A stretch of 28,928 nt of DNA, from assembly GCA_958449715.1 (NCBI GenBank), contig CAUDIU010000013.1, positions 1 through 28,928 of the forward strand, given 5' to 3'. Shown here one piece after another: positions 22,652-28,928 of the stretch (the stretch's first letter is position 1; every line of letters begins with the position of its first letter). The position numbers and the translations under genes were made by a program. Source of the DNA: an uncultured Clostridium sp. (lineage in GTDB: Bacteria; Cyanobacteriota; Vampirovibrionia; Gastranaerophilales; Gastranaerophilaceae). The notes below the pieces were generated by a model, which made no database searches, was not told the DNA's origin, and saw only the letters and a program-made list of their open reading frames with translations.

Positions 22652-24151
22652 ATGAAAATTTTACCAATTCAAAATTTTAGCACTATTTCACCTCAACAAA
22701 CAAGAGCAAATAACAATCATACCAAATTTGCTTCAAATCAATTATCCTCAGATGTGGTCGTCCTACAAAATAAACCAAAGAAAAAATCAATCAGCTTTGG
22801 AAATCTTAATGAAACTGCTATAACTTTAGCAAAACAGTTTCCTTTAGAAGATAGAATTGCATCATTATTTGATGTATTTAAACGTGGAGATATAATTACT
22901 GTAGGTAAAAACCTAAAAGAAACTCAACGAGCTTTGAAAAATTCTCTAGATTCTTTGGATCACGTTATTAAAAGAATATTTTTTATTGAAGACGATAATA
23001 TCCAAGGTAGTTTAGCTTTTTACAAAAATGCAACAGGAGATAAAGAAATTTTAAATATAAACAATTTTGATTTATATTTAAGCAATTCAACTGGACAAGA
23101 AGCTCTAAAACCAAACAATTCTTTTTATGTAACCACAGATGATATTCTATACATCGGTGATATGGGAATTAAAATTAAAGATGAACCTAAAACAAATTTA
23201 TCATTTCAACGCCACATTTTTTCAAAAGTATTTGATTTTACAAAAGATTCACAAGATATCATAAAAAGACAAAATACCAAAGAACTTAAATCTTTAGTTC
23301 TCGATACACAAGAAAAAAATAAACCTCTAACATTTGCAGATATCGGAGGTCAAGATAAAGCTATCGAAGAATTAAAAAAAGGTGTTTTATATCCAATAAA
23401 ATATCCGGAAGCTTTTGAAAATATCAAAGTAAACCATGGCATAATACTTACTGGACCTCCAGGAACAGGTAAAACATTAATTGCAGAATCTCTAGCTAAT
23501 GAGTCTAATGCGTTTTTCCTAAAACTAAACGGATCTGAACTTAAATCAAAATGGGTGGGTGAATCAGAAGAAAATTTACGTACCTTATTTGAAGGAGCAA
23601 TAGAAAACCAACCAAGTATAATTGTATTCGATGAATTTGATTCAGTTGCAAAAAAAAGAGATAAAGTTGACAATTACAGTGCAGAATTTGTAAATCAATT
23701 TTTATCAATTATGAGTGATATAGAAAAACAAGGAGATGATGTCTATATCCTAGCAACAACAAATAAAATAGAAATGCTTGATGATGCAATAATGCGTTCA
23801 GGCAGATTTGGCAAACATATTCAAATTGGACTGCCGGATTTACAAGGAACAAGACAAATTTTAGATATCCATACAGCTAAAAAACCTTTAGATGAATCAA
23901 TTGACAAAGAAGCATTATCAAAAAAATTATTTGACATACATGCAACAGGAGCAGATATTGCTCGCTTATCTTCAGATGCACATAATAATGCATTTGAACG
24001 TGCAGGAATATTTGACAAAATGGCAAATGGAACATTTGTAAAATCAGATATTGATAATTTAAAAATCACAAAAGAGGATTTTGAACAAGCTATTAATAAT
24101 TTTGTAAAAGAAGGACAAGTAAAAGAACGTAAAAAAATAGGTTATAATTAA
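22652..24151 (+). CDS. AAA+ ATPase with lineage-specific N-terminal domain
   Basis: 499 residues. The N-terminus MKILPIQN and a low-complexity stretch lead to SISFGN (46-51), then an unrecognised domain (about 52-225). One classical AAA module of the Cdc48/proteasomal-ATPase/FtsH type follows: FADIGGQDKA (228-237), Walker A GPPGTGKT (268-275), pore-loop region LKSKWVGESE (297-306), Walker B IIVFDEFD (323-330), sensor 1 ATTN (368-371), arginine fingers near MRSGRF (381-386) and sensor 2 ATGADIARL. There is no FtsH-type membrane helix or HExxH protease. It is likely an unfoldase or remodelling motor whose N-domain selects targets. GTAGGAG supports the ATG at 22652; the longer in-frame ORF from 22502 lacks this support. 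Confidence 0.87.
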   Translation: MKILPIQNFSTISPQQTRANNNHTKFASNQLSSDVVVLQNKPKKKSISFGNLNETAITLAKQFPLEDRIASLFDVFKRGDIITVGKNLKETQRALKNSLDSLDHVIKRIFFIEDDNIQGSLAFYKNATGDKEILNINNFDLYLSNSTGQEALKPNNSFYVTTDDILYIGDMGIKIKDEPKTNLSFQRHIFSKVFDFTKDSQDIIKRQNTKELKSLVLDTQEKNKPLTFADIGGQDKAIEELKKGVLYPIKYPEAFENIKVNHGIILTGPPGTGKTLIAESLANESNAFFLKLNGSELKSKWVGESEENLRTLFEGAIENQPSIIVFDEFDSVAKKRDKVDNYSAEFVNQFLSIMSDIEKQGDDVYILATTNKIEMLDDAIMRSGRFGKHIQIGLPDLQGTRQILDIHTAKKPLDESIDKEALSKKLFDIHATGADIARLSSDAHNNAFERAGIFDKMANGTFVKSDIDNLKITKEDFEQAINNFVKEGQVKERKKIGYN

Positions 24152-24181
24152 TTAAATAATTAAACTTTTATAGAAAAAATT

Positions 24182-24210
24182 AACCCCGTAAAAATTTATT
24201 TTACGGGGTT
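24182..24210. terminator. Bidirectional terminator between AAA+ and MFS genes
   Basis: Stem AACCCCGTAAAA (24182-24193) with TTTTACGGGGTT (24199-24210), 12 perfect base pairs, loop ATTTA. The forward tail is TTTCTAAATTTT; on the minus strand the stem is followed by AATTTTTT. It can serve both convergent genes. Confidence 0.82.
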
Positions 24211-24235
24211 TCTAAATTTTATACATGGACAATTT

Positions 24236-25807
24236 TTAATTATTATTTTTACGTTTTCTATCTTCATGTAAAAGATAAATAAAAGGAATTACTAATAAAG
24301 ATGCTAAAGCATAATATCTAAAAGTCTCAATATATCCCCATAGCGTTGCTTGTTGCCTTAAAAGTTCATAAATTTGAACTTTTGCCATATATGTCGCAGT
24401 TGATAAATCTGTATATTGAGCAAATGATGAAATAAAAGAATTTAATTTTTGCATATAAACATCATTTGTTTCTGTCAAAGATTTAATCATCATCATTTGG
24501 TGAACTTGAGAAAATCTGGAAATCATTGTAGTTGCAATTGATGTTCCAATTGCAGCTCCAACATTTTTCAATAAATTTTGAATTCCTGAAGCATTAGTTT
24601 GTTGTTCTTTTTCTAATGTAGCACAAGAAATATTAGTTAAAGGAGTAACAGCCATAATCATACCAAAACCAAATAATAAATTTGGGATTCCAATATCAAC
24701 TAATGAAATAGATAAGTTTATCTCACCAAATGCCAAACCTCCACAAGTTAATACTATAAGTCCAATTACAATACTATTTTTTATACCAATTTTAGGTGAT
24801 AATAAACCACAAGTTACAGTTGCTAATAAACAACCTAAACCTCTCGGCATCATAGAAATTCCACTTAAAAATGCCGTATACCCTAATAATGATTGCAACA
24901 TTGAAGGCAAAAAAGAACTTGATGCCATCATTACACCCATTAAAATTACCATTACTGATGTACTAATTAAAAAATTTCTATTTTTTAATACACTTAAATC
25001 AATTAATCCTGTTTTACTTTTCCCTTTTTTTACCTGAATTGTCACAAATGCAATAAATGATAAAATTGAAATAGCAGTTAGTTTACAAATCCAGGCAGAA
25101 CCAAACCAATCAGCATCATTACCTTTATCTAAAACAATTTGTAATGTTAAAAGCCAACTTGCCAGAAAGAAAAAACCTGAATAGTCCATTGTAACATTTT
25201 TTTGTTTTCTTGAATAAGGAGGTTCTTCAATATATTTTTTAGCCAAAATAAAAGCAATTATCCCAATAGGAAGATTAATAAAATAAATAAATGGCCAAGA
25301 CCAATTTTCAGTTATCCAACCACCCAATGCAGGCCCCATAATTGGAGCCATAATAACCCCAAGCCCTAAAATTGAAATTGCCTGAGTTAATTTTTCTTTT
25401 GGAAAAATTTCAAAAATAATTGCTTGGCCAATAGGCATTATTCCTCCACCACCAATCCCTTGCAATGCTCTTGAAAAAAGCATCATTCCCATTGAATTTG
25501 ATATACCGCAAAGAATTGATGCAAAAGTAAATAAAATTATAGAAAAAAGAAAATATTGCTTTCTCCCAAACAACTTAGAAAAGAAATCTACTGCAGGAAT
25601 CATAATACCACTTGCAACCAAATAACTTGTAATAATCCAAGTTGATTCATTATGACTTATGGAAAAAGTTCCTGCCATATAAGGTAAAGCAACATTAGAA
25701 ATTGTCTCATCCAATGCAAACATAATGATAACTAACATAATAGGAATCATTGTTATCCAAGGATTTATTTTAAATTCCCAATCTTTTCCAGCTATATTTG
25801 TTGCCAT
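24236..25807 (-). CDS. DHA2-family (EmrB/QacA) 14-TM drug exporter
   Basis: 523 residues with about 14 hydrophobic helices. Motif A-like FFSKLFGRKQYF, RALQGIGGGGIMPIGQAII and motif C GPALGGWITENWSWPFIY-INLPIGI mark the DHA2 proton antiporter group. Export of toxic compounds across the inner membrane is likely; the substrate is unknown. No adjacent EmrA adaptor is present. AGGAGGT just before the ATG is a strong ribosome site. The gene follows the marR gene in the same direction and has its own operator-bearing promoter. Confidence 0.92.
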   Translation of the reverse strand: MATNIAGKDWEFKINPWITMIPIMLVIIMFALDETISNVALPYMAGTFSISHNESTWIITSYLVASGIMIPAVDFFSKLFGRKQYFLFSIILFTFASILCGISNSMGMMLFSRALQGIGGGGIMPIGQAIIFEIFPKEKLTQAISILGLGVIMAPIMGPALGGWITENWSWPFIYFINLPIGIIAFILAKKYIEEPPYSRKQKNVTMDYSGFFFLASWLLTLQIVLDKGNDADWFGSAWICKLTAISILSFIAFVTIQVKKGKSKTGLIDLSVLKNRNFLISTSVMVILMGVMMASSSFLPSMLQSLLGYTAFLSGISMMPRGLGCLLATVTCGLLSPKIGIKNSIVIGLIVLTCGGLAFGEINLSISLVDIGIPNLLFGFGMIMAVTPLTNISCATLEKEQQTNASGIQNLLKNVGAAIGTSIATTMISRFSQVHQMMMIKSLTETNDVYMQKLNSFISSFAQYTDLSTATYMAKVQIYELLRQQATLWGYIETFRYYALASLLVIPFIYLLHEDRKRKNNN

Positions 25808-25817
25808 AATACCTCCT

Positions 25818-25851
25818 AAATCTACGTGTAGAAATTTCTACATGTAGATTT
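25818..25851 (-). promoter_or_regulatory. Tandem MarR-type operator upstream of the exporter
   Basis: A 34-base near-perfect palindrome built of two 12-base units, TCTACGTGTAGA (25821-25832) and TCTACATGTAGA (25837-25848), joined by AATT. On the minus strand a promoter reading TTGCAT, 17 bases, TGA-TTAAAT lies just upstream and runs into it. The upstream MarR protein is the obvious candidate ligand. Confidence 0.7.
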
Positions 25852-25884
25852 AATCACAAGGTTTTTAAAAATGCAACTATTTTT

Positions 25885-26334
25885 TTATTCAAATTTTATA
25901 TTAAATTTTTTAATAGCATCTTCTCTAATTAATTTTAACTGCGCAATTATCTCATTAATTTTAGGTTCTATATCAGAATTTATATTTTCAACAAATCTTT
26001 CTATTTGAGAATCTAATTTTTTATATAACTCTGTGCCTTTTTCAGTAATTTCAATTTTTATAACTATTTTGTTTTGTTGTTTTATTGGAGTACGTGTTAT
26101 TAAATTTTTATCCTCTAAAGCTTTTAAAAATTTTCCAATATGCCCTCTACCTTTTAGAGTTAATTTTGCTATTTGCATTTGTATTATTCCTGGATTTATA
26201 TACAAACAGTCTAAAATAATAAATTCCTCAAGTGAAATTGGGAAATTATTGTCTTTAAAATAAGACACCATAACCTCATGTAACACACGAGATGTTAAAT
26301 CTAATTCATATGGCAACGTTTTTGTATAATGCAC
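25885..26334 (-). CDS. MarR-family transcriptional regulator
   Basis: 149 residues. The winged-helix core reads ILDCLYINPGIIQMQIAKLT, then GRGHIGKFLKALEDKNLI as recognition helix, then the wing TRTPIKQQNKIVIKIEITEKG. It is flanked by helices for dimerisation, as in MarR. It starts at GTG (26334) behind AGGGG. The adjacent exporter and the palindrome at 25818-25851 imply that it represses the exporter until a ligand binds. Confidence 0.9.
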   Translation of the reverse strand: MHYTKTLPYELDLTSRVLHEVMVSYFKDNNFPISLEEFIILDCLYINPGIIQMQIAKLTLKGRGHIGKFLKALEDKNLITRTPIKQQNKIVIKIEITEKGTELYKKLDSQIERFVENINSDIEPKINEIIAQLKLIREDAIKKFNIKFE

Positions 26335-26347
26335 AATTTCCCCTTTC

Positions 26348-26379
26348 TAAACAAATGCTATTATATTTCATTTTGTTTA
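26348..26379 (-). promoter_or_regulatory. marR promoter within an inverted repeat
   Basis: TAAACAAA (26348-26355) and TTTGTTTA (26372-26379) face each other across 16 bases. On the minus strand a perfect TATAAT lies between them. The arms could be a second regulator site distinct from the TCTAC/GTAGA operator; no clear -35 is seen. Confidence 0.4.
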
Positions 26380-26403
26380 AAAATAAAATTTTTTCAAGAT
26401 ACT

Positions 26404-26430
26404 AAAAAAAGAGGATAAAAAAATCCTCTT
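26404..26430 (-). terminator. Terminator of the MBL-fold hydrolase gene
   Basis: Stem AAGAGGAT (26409-26416) and ATCCTCTT (26423-26430) with a six-base loop. On the minus strand it is followed by seven T (26410-26404). Confidence 0.88.
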
Positions 26431-26459
26431 GAATAGAATATATTGATGTAAAACTTAAT

Positions 26460-27236
26460 TTATAATAATGTATCACCGTCATTCGGAATTAATAAATTAG
26501 AAATATTACATTCTTCTGCGAAATTTTTCAAATCCTCACGTGTAACTGAAAGATGACTAACTGTATCCATATGACTTGCAATTAATGTTGAATTTGGAGA
26601 GTATTTGAGTACTTCTTTTACATCATCAATATTCATAATAATATGTTCACCATTAAAAACTGTTGCACCACAAGCATTCACTACAATAATGTCAGGAGAA
26701 TATTTGCCTAAAGCATCTTTTACTTCCTTGCACCAAATTGTATCGCCTGCAATATAGAGAGTTTTCTCATTCTCTGATTTGAATACAACACCCATAGAAT
26801 CATATGGCATTCCTACACTTTCGCAAATCGGTTTTATAATCTCTCTTTTACCATGCTGACAATTTGTCTTGTATAATTTTATATTTTTATAAGTAATCCC
26901 ATCTTCTGTTATAATTTCAATATTTTTAAAACCGTAAGATTGTATTATTTCTAAATCTGTTTGAGATTGAACAAAAAACTTAATGTCTTTATTTAATGCA
27001 TTCACAGCATATTCATCAAAATGATCAGGGTGAAAATGTGTTAAAATAACTGCATCTACATCAACTATCTGTTGAATTTCAAAAGGTAATTCAACTCTCG
27101 GTTGTCTGATATGAGAATTTATACCTGCTTCAAAACCTTCCATATAATCTTTTGGACCAAGCCAAGGATCAATTAAAAATTTGTTTTTATCAAATTCCAC
27201 AATAATAGTTGCATTCCTAACCTGAGTAATTTTCAT
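26460..27236 (-). CDS. UlaG-like MBL-fold metallo-hydrolase
   Basis: 258 residues. The metal motif THFHPDHFD has His67, His69, Asp71 and His72. IAGDTIW supplies the bridging Asp, and ASHMDTVSH the last His. It is closest in style to UlaG-like lactonases/phosphodiesterases (COG2220); the substrate is unknown. GGAGG at about 27242-27247 fits the second of two adjacent ATG codons (27236; 27239 is the other). It is divergent from an HxlR gene that probably controls it. Confidence 0.87.
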   Translation of the reverse strand: MKITQVRNATIIVEFDKNKFLIDPWLGPKDYMEGFEAGINSHIRQPRVELPFEIQQIVDVDAVILTHFHPDHFDEYAVNALNKDIKFFVQSQTDLEIIQSYGFKNIEIITEDGITYKNIKLYKTNCQHGKREIIKPICESVGMPYDSMGVVFKSENEKTLYIAGDTIWCKEVKDALGKYSPDIIVVNACGATVFNGEHIIMNIDDVKEVLKYSPNSTLIASHMDTVSHLSVTREDLKNFAEECNISNLLIPNDGDTLL

Positions 27237-27297
27237 CATTTCCCTCCTTTTTATACATCTTAAATTATGACTATAAAAAAAACAAGAATGCACTATT

Positions 27298-27325
27298 TTG
27301 TATAATACTTACTTTTTAGTATAAT
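27298..27325 (+). promoter_or_regulatory. hxlR-2 promoter with internal regulator box
   Basis: -35 TTGTAT (27298-27303), 16-base spacer, perfect -10 TATAAT (27320-27325). TACTTACTTTTTAGTA (27306-27321) lies between the two, with TACT/AGTA ends like those I recall for YodB-type HxlR boxes. Its place between the divergent genes would let it control both. Confidence 0.55.
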
Positions 27326-27358
27326 AGTATTAAAAAAGAAAGTATAAAAAGAGGAATT

Positions 27359-27724
27359 ATGGCAAAAAAGAAACAAACAGAATACAAATGCCCATTAGAG
27401 GCAACAATGGAAATCATAGGCGGAAAATACAAAGGGGTTATAATCGGTCATTTGATAGACAAAACTTTAAGATATAGTGAATTACAAAAACTAATCTCAC
27501 ATGCAACTCCTAAAATGTTAATCCAACAACTCAAAGAATTGGAATCAGACGGAATTGTAAAAAGAAAATTGTACCCTGTTGTTCCGCCCAAAACAGAATA
27601 TTCTCTAACAGAACGCGGAAAAAGTTTAATTCCTGCAATCATAGAATTAAATAAATGGGGACTAAATTATTTAAAAGAAGAAAACATTCCCTGTGCTTAT
27701 AAAGGAAACATCAGTAACAAATAA
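27359..27724 (+). CDS. HxlR-family winged-helix regulator 2
   Basis: 121 residues with the same layout as HxlR 1: CPLEATMEIIGGKYKGVIIG, then ATPKMLIQQLKELESDGIV as the recognition region, then the wing KLYPVVPPKTEYSLTERG. Cys11 in the N-terminal arm aligns with Cys9 of HxlR 1; a second Cys is at 112. AGAGGA sets the start. It probably regulates itself and the divergent metallo-hydrolase. Confidence 0.9.
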   Translation: MAKKKQTEYKCPLEATMEIIGGKYKGVIIGHLIDKTLRYSELQKLISHATPKMLIQQLKELESDGIVKRKLYPVVPPKTEYSLTERGKSLIPAIIELNKWGLNYLKEENIPCAYKGNISNK

Positions 27725-27728
27725 AAAT

Positions 27729-27801
27729 AGCAAGGGAGAGATTCGAACTCTCGACCTCACGGGTATGAGCCGTGCGCTCTCACCAGCTGAGCTACCTTGC
27801 C
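27729..27801 (-). tRNA. tRNA-Met (anticodon CAU)
   Basis: 73 bases that fold as a full cloverleaf on the minus strand. Acceptor GGCAAGG/CCTTGCT ends in a G-U pair, the D stem is GCTC/GAGC, the anticodon stem is CACGG/CCGTG with loop CTCATAC, and the T arm is GAGAG-TTCGAAT-CTCTC. The stem lacks the three G-C pairs of initiator tRNA, so it is elongator Met; tRNA-Ile with a modified CAU is the alternative. CCA is not encoded. Confidence 0.93.
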
Positions 27802-27930
27802 ATAAGTCTTATTATTTAATTGACAAAATCTATCTTTGCACAAAATATTTTAAATTTCAAGTATTTTGTAAAACAATTCTATTTTTAGTATAATTTAATT
27901 TAGAAAAGATAATTAAAAAGGTATGGTTTT

Positions 27931-28928
27931 ATGATTACTGATATGACAAAAGGGAGCCCCTTAAAACATATATTGCTATTTTCTGTACCGCTTTTAATCG
28001 GGAATGTTTTTCAGCAATTATATAACATAGCAGACCTTGTTATTGTAGGAAGAACTTTAGGTGTTGAATCTTTCGCAGCTGTCGGAGCTGTAGCTCCTTT
28101 GTTTTTCTTAATTACATTCATTATTGTCGGCCTAACAAACGGTTTTGCAGTAGTAACCGGTCAAAGATTTGGGGCTAAAGATATAAAAGGTGTGCGAAAT
28201 TCTGTTGTCATATCTACAATTTTAAGCGTAATTGTAACTTTTATTTTTTCATCTATTTTTGCATTATCAATGAATTACATTTTAAAATGGATGAACGTAC
28301 CTGATAATATTTATCATAACGCTTTTTGGTATGTTGAAATTATCATCATAGGCCTAATTGCAACGACAATGTACAATATGTTAGCAAGTATTATAAGAGC
28401 TCTTGGTGATAGCAAAACTCCTTTATATTTTTTAATTATTGCATCTTTAATTAACATTATATTAGCTCTTATTTTTATAATAGTTTTTCATATGGGAGTT
28501 CCTGGTTCTGCTATCGCAGTAATTTTATCACAAGGGATTTCTGTTATATTATGTACAATTTTTATAAAATATAAATTCCCAATCCTTAGAATACATAGAA
28601 ATGAATGGTTTATAAAATTTGACAAAGATTTTTATAATTCAGCTTATGAACATCTTAAAATAGGTGTTCCAATGTCAATTCAATTTTCAATTCTTGGAAT
28701 TAGTATTCTTATAATCCAAAGTGTATGCAACTCTTTCGGATCAAACGTAATTGCAGCAATGACAGCAGCATTAAGAATAGAACAGATAGCTACAATGCCT
28801 ATGATGTCATTTGGTGTTGCTTTAGCAACTTTTGTTGCACAAAACTTCGGAGCAAGAAAATTTAAAAGAATACGATTAGGCGTAATTAAAACATCTACAA
28901 TTAATATTGTCTTAAGTATAGTAATGGC
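27931..28928 (+). CDS. MATE-family multidrug/Na+ exporter (partial at window end)
   Basis: 332 codons are visible before the window ends; full MATE proteins have about 450. It starts MITDMTKGSPLKHILLFSVP, then GNVFQQLYNIADLVIVGRTL, the N-terminal signature of NorM/DinF-type exporters. RALGDSKTPLYFLI and later MAALRIEQIATMP-like helices follow. It is a drug or metabolite antiporter of the inner membrane. AAAGG at 27917-27921 precedes the ATG. The truncation is only the window edge. Confidence 0.9.
   Translation, partial: MITDMTKGSPLKHILLFSVPLLIGNVFQQLYNIADLVIVGRTLGVESFAAVGAVAPLFFLITFIIVGLTNGFAVVTGQRFGAKDIKGVRNSVVISTILSVIVTFIFSSIFALSMNYILKWMNVPDNIYHNAFWYVEIIIIGLIATTMYNMLASIIRALGDSKTPLYFLIIASLINIILALIFIIVFHMGVPGSAIAVILSQGISVILCTIFIKYKFPILRIHRNEWFIKFDKDFYNSAYEHLKIGVPMSIQFSILGISILIIQSVCNSFGSNVIAAMTAALRIEQIATMPMMSFGVALATFVAQNFGARKFKRIRLGVIKTSTINIVLSIVM

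Noticed and set aside
27693..27893. An open frame translating to GEIRTLDLTGMSRALSPAEL... near the tRNA
   Set aside because: It is the reverse reading of the tRNA-Met gene; such peptides are a well-known false prediction across tRNA genes.
1..28928. Mobile elements, prophage or defence island
   Set aside because: No transposase, integrase, terminal repeats, attachment sites or defence-gene cluster could be read; gene content and base composition look even across the window.

Overview
The window is AT-rich bacterial chromosome (about 30% GC by eye) packed with short intergenic gaps. Several features suggest an uncultured gut-type relative of the Cyanobacteria, Gastranaerophilales/'Melainabacteria' (Vampirovibrionia). 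There are repeated pseudopilin-like proteins with an (A)FTLAEVLITLGIIG start, lineage-style hypothetical proteins with an SFGN/SFTGN motif after a short 'MKI..I.N' leader, and a DprA-like SLOG protein of the kind also seen in cyanobacteria. This assignment is inference; no rRNA is present. There is no CRISPR array, insertion sequence or prophage, and no gene-free stretch longer than about 300 bases.

Layout. 1-2415: a secreted protein with two TonB-C-like domains, then a pseudopilin gene surrounded by three small HTH regulators. 2412-6825: the DNA helicase PcrA/UvrD, divergent from a SLOG/DprA-like protein and a HEAT-repeat protein. 6826-7888: a second pseudopilin with a divergent HTH gene. 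7921-11358: a forward run of housekeeping genes (Nudix ADP-ribose pyrophosphatase, Cof-type HAD phosphatase, IspF, AlkD-like glycosylase, CDF cation exporter). 11437-13107: a phosphate-uptake pair (DUF47/PhoU-like plus PiT). 13174-14328: a DJ-1/PfpI protein and an HxlR regulator. 14453-15786: a DUF2963-like repeat protein and a zinc-ribbon/PH-like membrane protein. 15871-19641: BioB, an SLT-type lysozyme-like protein, the peroxiredoxin BCP, a lineage-specific membrane protein and PnuC. 19638-20640: a third pseudopilin with a divergent XRE gene. 20654-24151: a large triplicated-domain protein divergent from an AAA+ ATPase. 24236-26334: a MarR regulator and a 14-TM drug exporter. 26460-27724: a UlaG-like metallo-hydrolase divergent from a second HxlR regulator. 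27729-28928: tRNA-Met(CAU) and the start of a MATE exporter that runs off the window.

The most striking pattern is a module seen three times. Each copy has a pseudopilin gene with a consensus TTGACA -35 box, a long palindrome lying on the -10/start region, and a tiny HTH gene facing away from it. It looks like a family of separately switched surface or secretion pilins. The second candidate system is the divergent pair at 20654-24151. An AAA+ ATPase and a 602-residue triplicated protein share the same type of N-terminal leader and SF(G/T)GN motif. They also share one perfect 22-bp palindrome that carries an extended -10 in both directions. The MarR-MFS and HxlR-MBL pairs are conventional local regulatory circuits with visible operators.
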